From an uncultured Clostridia bacterium (GTDB lineage Bacteria; Bacillota; Clostridia; Oscillospirales; UBA644), in NCBI GenBank assembly GCA_904502105.1, contig CAJGDF010000059.1, positions 1-9,084 on the forward strand: DNA of 9,084 bases, read 5' to 3'. The notes below the pieces were generated by a model. That model was not told the DNA's origin. It was given only the letters and a program-made list of their open reading frames with translations, and ran no database searches. A program made the position numbers and the translations under genes. Of this stretch, positions 6,784 to 9,084 are shown one piece after another; position 1 is the stretch's first letter, and each line of letters opens with the position of its first letter.

Positions 6784-8569
6784 TATCGTCGGCCTCCCTC
6801 ATTTTGAGAATATTTTCCGTTTCGGATTCAAGCTGTCTGGTTATTTCGTCAAAAGCCGCTTCAACGCCTTTTTCGGGGACATCTTTAAGATGAGCTATTC
6901 TGTCTCGAACAGGCATAGATATAAGCTTTTCAAGGTCTGCTCCCGCTGCGAGCGCATCGGAAGTTTTCTTATAATAATCCATTACAAGAGTAAGGATAGC
7001 ATTCTGTTTTTTGAGAGAAGCATATGAGTCATCATCGCTCATGGCATCCTGCTGCAGATAGTCCTCACGGATAGAACGAGCCGTTTCCATTGTAAGACGG
7101 TCTTCAGCCGAAAGAGCATCTATACCGACAATCTTAACGATTTCATCAAGCTCACTTTCAACCTGAAGAAGTTTAAGTGCTTTAGACGCATTAGCCTTCC
7201 AATCGTGAGCAGTATGTTGAGAAATATAGTCGGAAATCTTATCGTAATAAAGTGAATAGGAGTTAAGCCAGTTTATTGCAGGGAAATGACGTCTGTATGC
7301 AAGAGAAGAATCAAGGCCCCAGAATACTTTAACAATACGCATCGTTGCCTGAGCAACGGGGTCGGAAAGGTCACCGCCTGCGGGAGAAACGGCTCCGATA
7401 GCGGTAAGACTGCCTGTTCTGCCGTCTGTACCGAGACATTCAACATAACCGGCACGTTCATAAAACTGTGCAAGACGGGATGTTAAATAAGCGGGATAAC
7501 CTTCTTCGCCCGGCATTTCTTCAAGACGGCCGGACATTTCACGGAGCGCCTCTGCCCAACGTGAAGTTGAGTCAGCCATGATCGCAACGTCATAACCCAT
7601 ATCACGGAAATATTCTGCAATGGTTATACCGGTATAAATAGATGCTTCACGAGCCGCAACAGGCATATCTGAGGTATTTGCGATAAGAACGGTTCTGTTC
7701 ATAAGGCTTTGACCTGTTCTCGGGTCAACGATCTCGGGAAATTCGCGAAGAACGTCTGTCATTTCATTTCCGCGTTCGCCGCATCCGATGTAAACAACGA
7801 TATCAACGTCGGACCATTTTGCAAGCTGATGCTGAACGACTGTTTTGCCGCTTCCGAACGGACCGGGAACGCATGCAGTGCCGCCTTTTGCAAGCGGGAA
7901 CAAAGTGTCGATAGTTCTCTGACCTGTGCTGAAGGGAACAGACGGAGCCATTTTTGTTTTATACGGACGGGCTTTTCTTACGGGCCAACGCTGCATAAGC
8001 TTGATCTCTACAGATTCGCCGCTCGGCCTTTTGACCTTTGCAACGAGCTGATTTACTGTGTAAGAACCCGATTTAATATATATGATCTCGCCCTCAATAT
8101 CGGGGGGAACCATGATTTTATGAGTAAATGCGGGAGTTTCCTGAACAGTACCGATAATATCACCGGGTTTTACTGTTTCGCCTATTTTAACACAGGATTC
8201 AAAATCCCAATAAATTTCTCTGTTGAGTGCAGGTATATCTACGCCTCTTTCGATAAGAGCACCGCACTGTTCACGGATAGCCTCGAGAGGACGCTGAATA
8301 CCGTCGTATATATTTTTGATAAGACCGGGGCCAAGCTCAACCGAAAGCTGCATATCATCGGAAACAACAATATCACCGGGGCCGATACCGGCAGTCTCTT
8401 CATATACCTGAATAGACGCCTTATCGCCGCGCATTTCGATTATTTCACCGATAAGACGGGATTTTCCGACACGAACAACGTCAAACATGTTCGCGCCGCC
8501 CATACCTTCGGCAACCACAAGCGGGCCTGCGACCTTAATTATTTTACCTTCTGCTTTATTTGCTGCCAT
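6776..8569 (-). CDS. atpA: V-type ATP synthase subunit A (catalytic)
   Basis: This 597-residue protein is the catalytic subunit of the V/A-type ATPase, at the expected length. Counting from ATG 8569: N-terminal barrel ([15 protein letters not shown], about 8-22); the A-type bulge domain (about 115-185, EIYWDFE to [10 protein letters not shown]); P-loop GPFGSGKT at 236-243; catalytic Glu in GCGERGNE (262-269); Walker B stretch [18 protein letters not shown] (327-344); [19 protein letters not shown] (356-374); and FPAINWL near 429-435. All catalytic features are intact. The P-loop reads GPFGSGKT where many homologues have GAFGCGKT, lacking the redox-sensitive Cys. An ATG 12 nt upstream (8581) is in frame, but the GGAG at 8576-8579 lies between the two, 6 nt before ATG 8569, favouring the shorter start. 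The stop lies 8 nt inside atpB. Confidence 0.97.
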   Translation of the reverse strand: MAANKAEGKIIKVAGPLVVAEGMGGANMFDVVRVGKSRLIGEIIEMRGDKASIQVYEETAGIGPGDIVVSDDMQLSVELGPGLIKNIYDGIQRPLEAIREQCGALIERGVDIPALNREIYWDFESCVKIGETVKPGDIIGTVQETPAFTHKIMVPPDIEGEIIYIKSGSYTVNQLVAKVKRPSGESVEIKLMQRWPVRKARPYKTKMAPSVPFSTGQRTIDTLFPLAKGGTACVPGPFGSGKTVVQHQLAKWSDVDIVVYIGCGERGNEMTDVLREFPEIVDPRTGQSLMNRTVLIANTSDMPVAAREASIYTGITIAEYFRDMGYDVAIMADSTSRWAEALREMSGRLEEMPGEEGYPAYLTSRLAQFYERAGYVECLGTDGRTGSLTAIGAVSPAGGDLSDPVAQATMRIVKVFWGLDSSLAYRRHFPAINWLNSYSLYYDKISDYISQHTAHDWKANASKALKLLQVESELDEIVKIVGIDALSAEDRLTMETARSIREDYLQQDAMSDDDSYASLKKQNAILTLVMDYYKKTSDALAAGADLEKLISMPVRDRIAHLKDVPEKGVEAAFDEITRQLESETENILKMREADDNV

Positions 8570-8575
8570 TTTTTT

Positions 8576-8579
8576 CTCC
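8576..8579 (-). promoter_or_regulatory. Ribosome binding site deciding the atpA start
   Basis: GGAG lies 6 nt before ATG 8569. The upstream in-frame ATG 8581 overlaps this site and has no GGAG of its own, as a hairpin occupies the bases before it. The longer form would add only MEKK. Confidence 0.75.
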
Positions 8580-8583
8580 ATTC

Positions 8584-8651
8584 TGCCGTGTTAATGCGGC
8601 ATAAAATAAATTCAGGAACATCAAGCTCTGAATTTAACGTAAAAACACGTT
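8584..8651 (-). promoter_or_regulatory. Structured atpF-atpA intergenic leader (three inverted repeats)
   Basis: This 89-nt gap (8570-8658) is the only sizeable one in the ATPase operon, and three inverted repeats fill most of it. In transcript order they are: AACGT/ACGTT around a 6-nt loop (8636-8651); a perfect 8-bp stem AAATTCAG/CTGAATTT around a 12-nt loop (8608-8635); and TGCCG/CGGCA around an 8-nt loop (8584-8601). The last ends 4 nt before the atpA ribosome binding site. None is followed by a T-run long enough for a terminator, although TTTATTTTATG follows the second. Possible roles are an mRNA-stability or processing element raising A and B expression relative to F, or control of atpA translation. 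This is inference from visible pairing only. Confidence 0.5.
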
Positions 8652-8658
8652 GCGACAA

Positions 8659-8982
8659 TTACGTATTGAGTGCAATATCAGCGCCGATAGCTTTTTCTGT
8701 AAGTGCCTTTATGGCCGCGAAGCCTGTACCCATCGAGCCGTTTTTACCCGGTATCGAAATTATCGCAGGAACGGCTTTTTCTTCAAAAGCCGAAATAAGC
8801 TGTGGCATTGCGTTGTAATATTCTTCGGTAACAAAGATTATCGGATATCCGCTGTCGGGGGCAGCGAGCTGTTTAACGATCTTCTCCGCCTCTGCAGCAG
8901 TATCCGCTGTTCGGACCTCAAAGCCTATTGCCATGAATCCGCGAACACTGTCTCTGTCGCCGACGCAAGCTATTTTATTCAT
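8659..8982 (-). CDS. atpF: V-type ATP synthase subunit F
   Basis: This 107-residue protein has the usual length of the small Rossmann-like shaft subunit that binds subunit D at the top of the central rotor and can modulate ATPase activity. It opens MNKIACVGDRDSVRGFMAIGFEV, matching the family pattern of a first strand followed by a D-x-D-x-V-x-G-F loop. It continues with TAAEAEKIV, the third strand YPIIFVTEEYY (46-56), and PAIISIPGKNG (72-82), where a conserved Pro-Gly lies before the last helix. The ATG lies 8 nt inside the end of subunit C, with TGAGG about 7-11 nt upstream as a ribosome binding site, so the pair is probably coupled. Confidence 0.93.
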   Translation of the reverse strand: MNKIACVGDRDSVRGFMAIGFEVRTADTAAEAEKIVKQLAAPDSGYPIIFVTEEYYNAMPQLISAFEEKAVPAIISIPGKNGSMGTGFAAIKALTEKAIGADIALNT

Positions 8983-9084
8983 AACCGAGCCTCAGCCTTT
9001 CTTTTATTACATCACTGCTCTGTCCGGAAAGAATTCCCGACATTGCTATTCTTATATTTTTGATTTCGTATTCTTTAGCAAGAA
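8975..9084 (-). CDS. atpC: V-type ATP synthase subunit C, C-terminal end (partial)
   Basis: Only the last 35 residues are in the window; the gene continues beyond the right edge. The visible end, LAKEYEIKNIRIAMSG followed by ILSGQSSDVIKERLRLGYE, carries the characteristic subunit C (vacuolar d/AC39-like) ending: an E-x-K-N-I-R-I core, then a short loop and a basic terminal helix. Subunit C sits between the central shaft and the membrane rotor ring. Its TAA stop overlaps the atpF start by 8 nt. The position directly before atpF fits the standard E-C-F-A-B-D gene order. Confidence 0.88.
   Translation of the reverse strand, partial: LAKEYEIKNIRIAMSGILSGQSSDVIKERLRLGYE

Noticed and set aside
8600..8630. 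Internal promoter for atpA on the minus strand (TTGATG with a TATTTT-like box)
   Set aside because: The spacing between the two boxes is only about 13-15 nt, and the bases are better explained as parts of the inverted repeats.
7709..8818. 369-codon open frame on the plus strand
   Set aside because: It is antisense to atpA and part of atpF, both unmistakable genes, and its Cys/Asn/Phe-rich translation is a codon-bias shadow.

Overview
The window looks like a chromosomal segment of an anaerobic low-to-mid-GC Firmicute, most likely a gut-type Clostridia (Oscillospirales/Ruminococcaceae-like). This rests on clear Shine-Dalgarno (GGAG) sites, very tight gene packing, a V-type (V/A) ATPase operon in place of an F-type one, and the style of the encoded proteins. 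The taxonomy is inference; there is no rRNA or other marker gene here.

Minus strand, from the right edge leftwards: the 3' end of V-ATPase subunit C (8975-9084), then subunits F, A, B and D. This is the C-F-A-B-D order typical of bacterial V/A-ATPase operons, and I, K and E would be expected further upstream, outside the window. The run continues without any break into a lipoate-protein ligase (lplA, start ATGA-overlapped with the atpD stop), a PHP-domain phosphoesterase-like gene broken by a one-base frameshift near 3373-3376, and a signal-peptide-less GH43-type glycoside hydrolase. Gaps and overlaps run from -8 to +31 nt except between atpF and atpA, where 89 nt hold three inverted repeats. 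The last three genes are probably read through from the ATPase operon.

Plus strand, left part: a three-gene run comprising a 5'-truncated protein with a C-terminal membrane anchor, a GTG-started GNAT acetyltransferase, and a 135-residue protein with a signal peptide. It converges on the GH43 gene, and an 11-bp perfect hairpin between the two acts as a probable bidirectional terminator.

Functionally, subunits A and B form the catalytic/regulatory hexamer, D and F the central shaft, and C the link to the membrane ring of a rotary ion pump or synthase. LplA attaches lipoate to 2-oxoacid dehydrogenase or glycine-cleavage proteins. Why lipoylation, a PHP protein and a GH43 enzyme should be tied to the ATPase is not evident. 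I saw no CRISPR array, transposase, phage gene, tRNA or rRNA, and no clear candidate for an entirely new system. The most unusual points are the ATPase-lplA coupling, the broken PHP gene with altered metal-ligand motifs, the Asp at the GH43 general-acid position, and the structured atpF-atpA spacer. No stretch over 300 bases lacks a gene.
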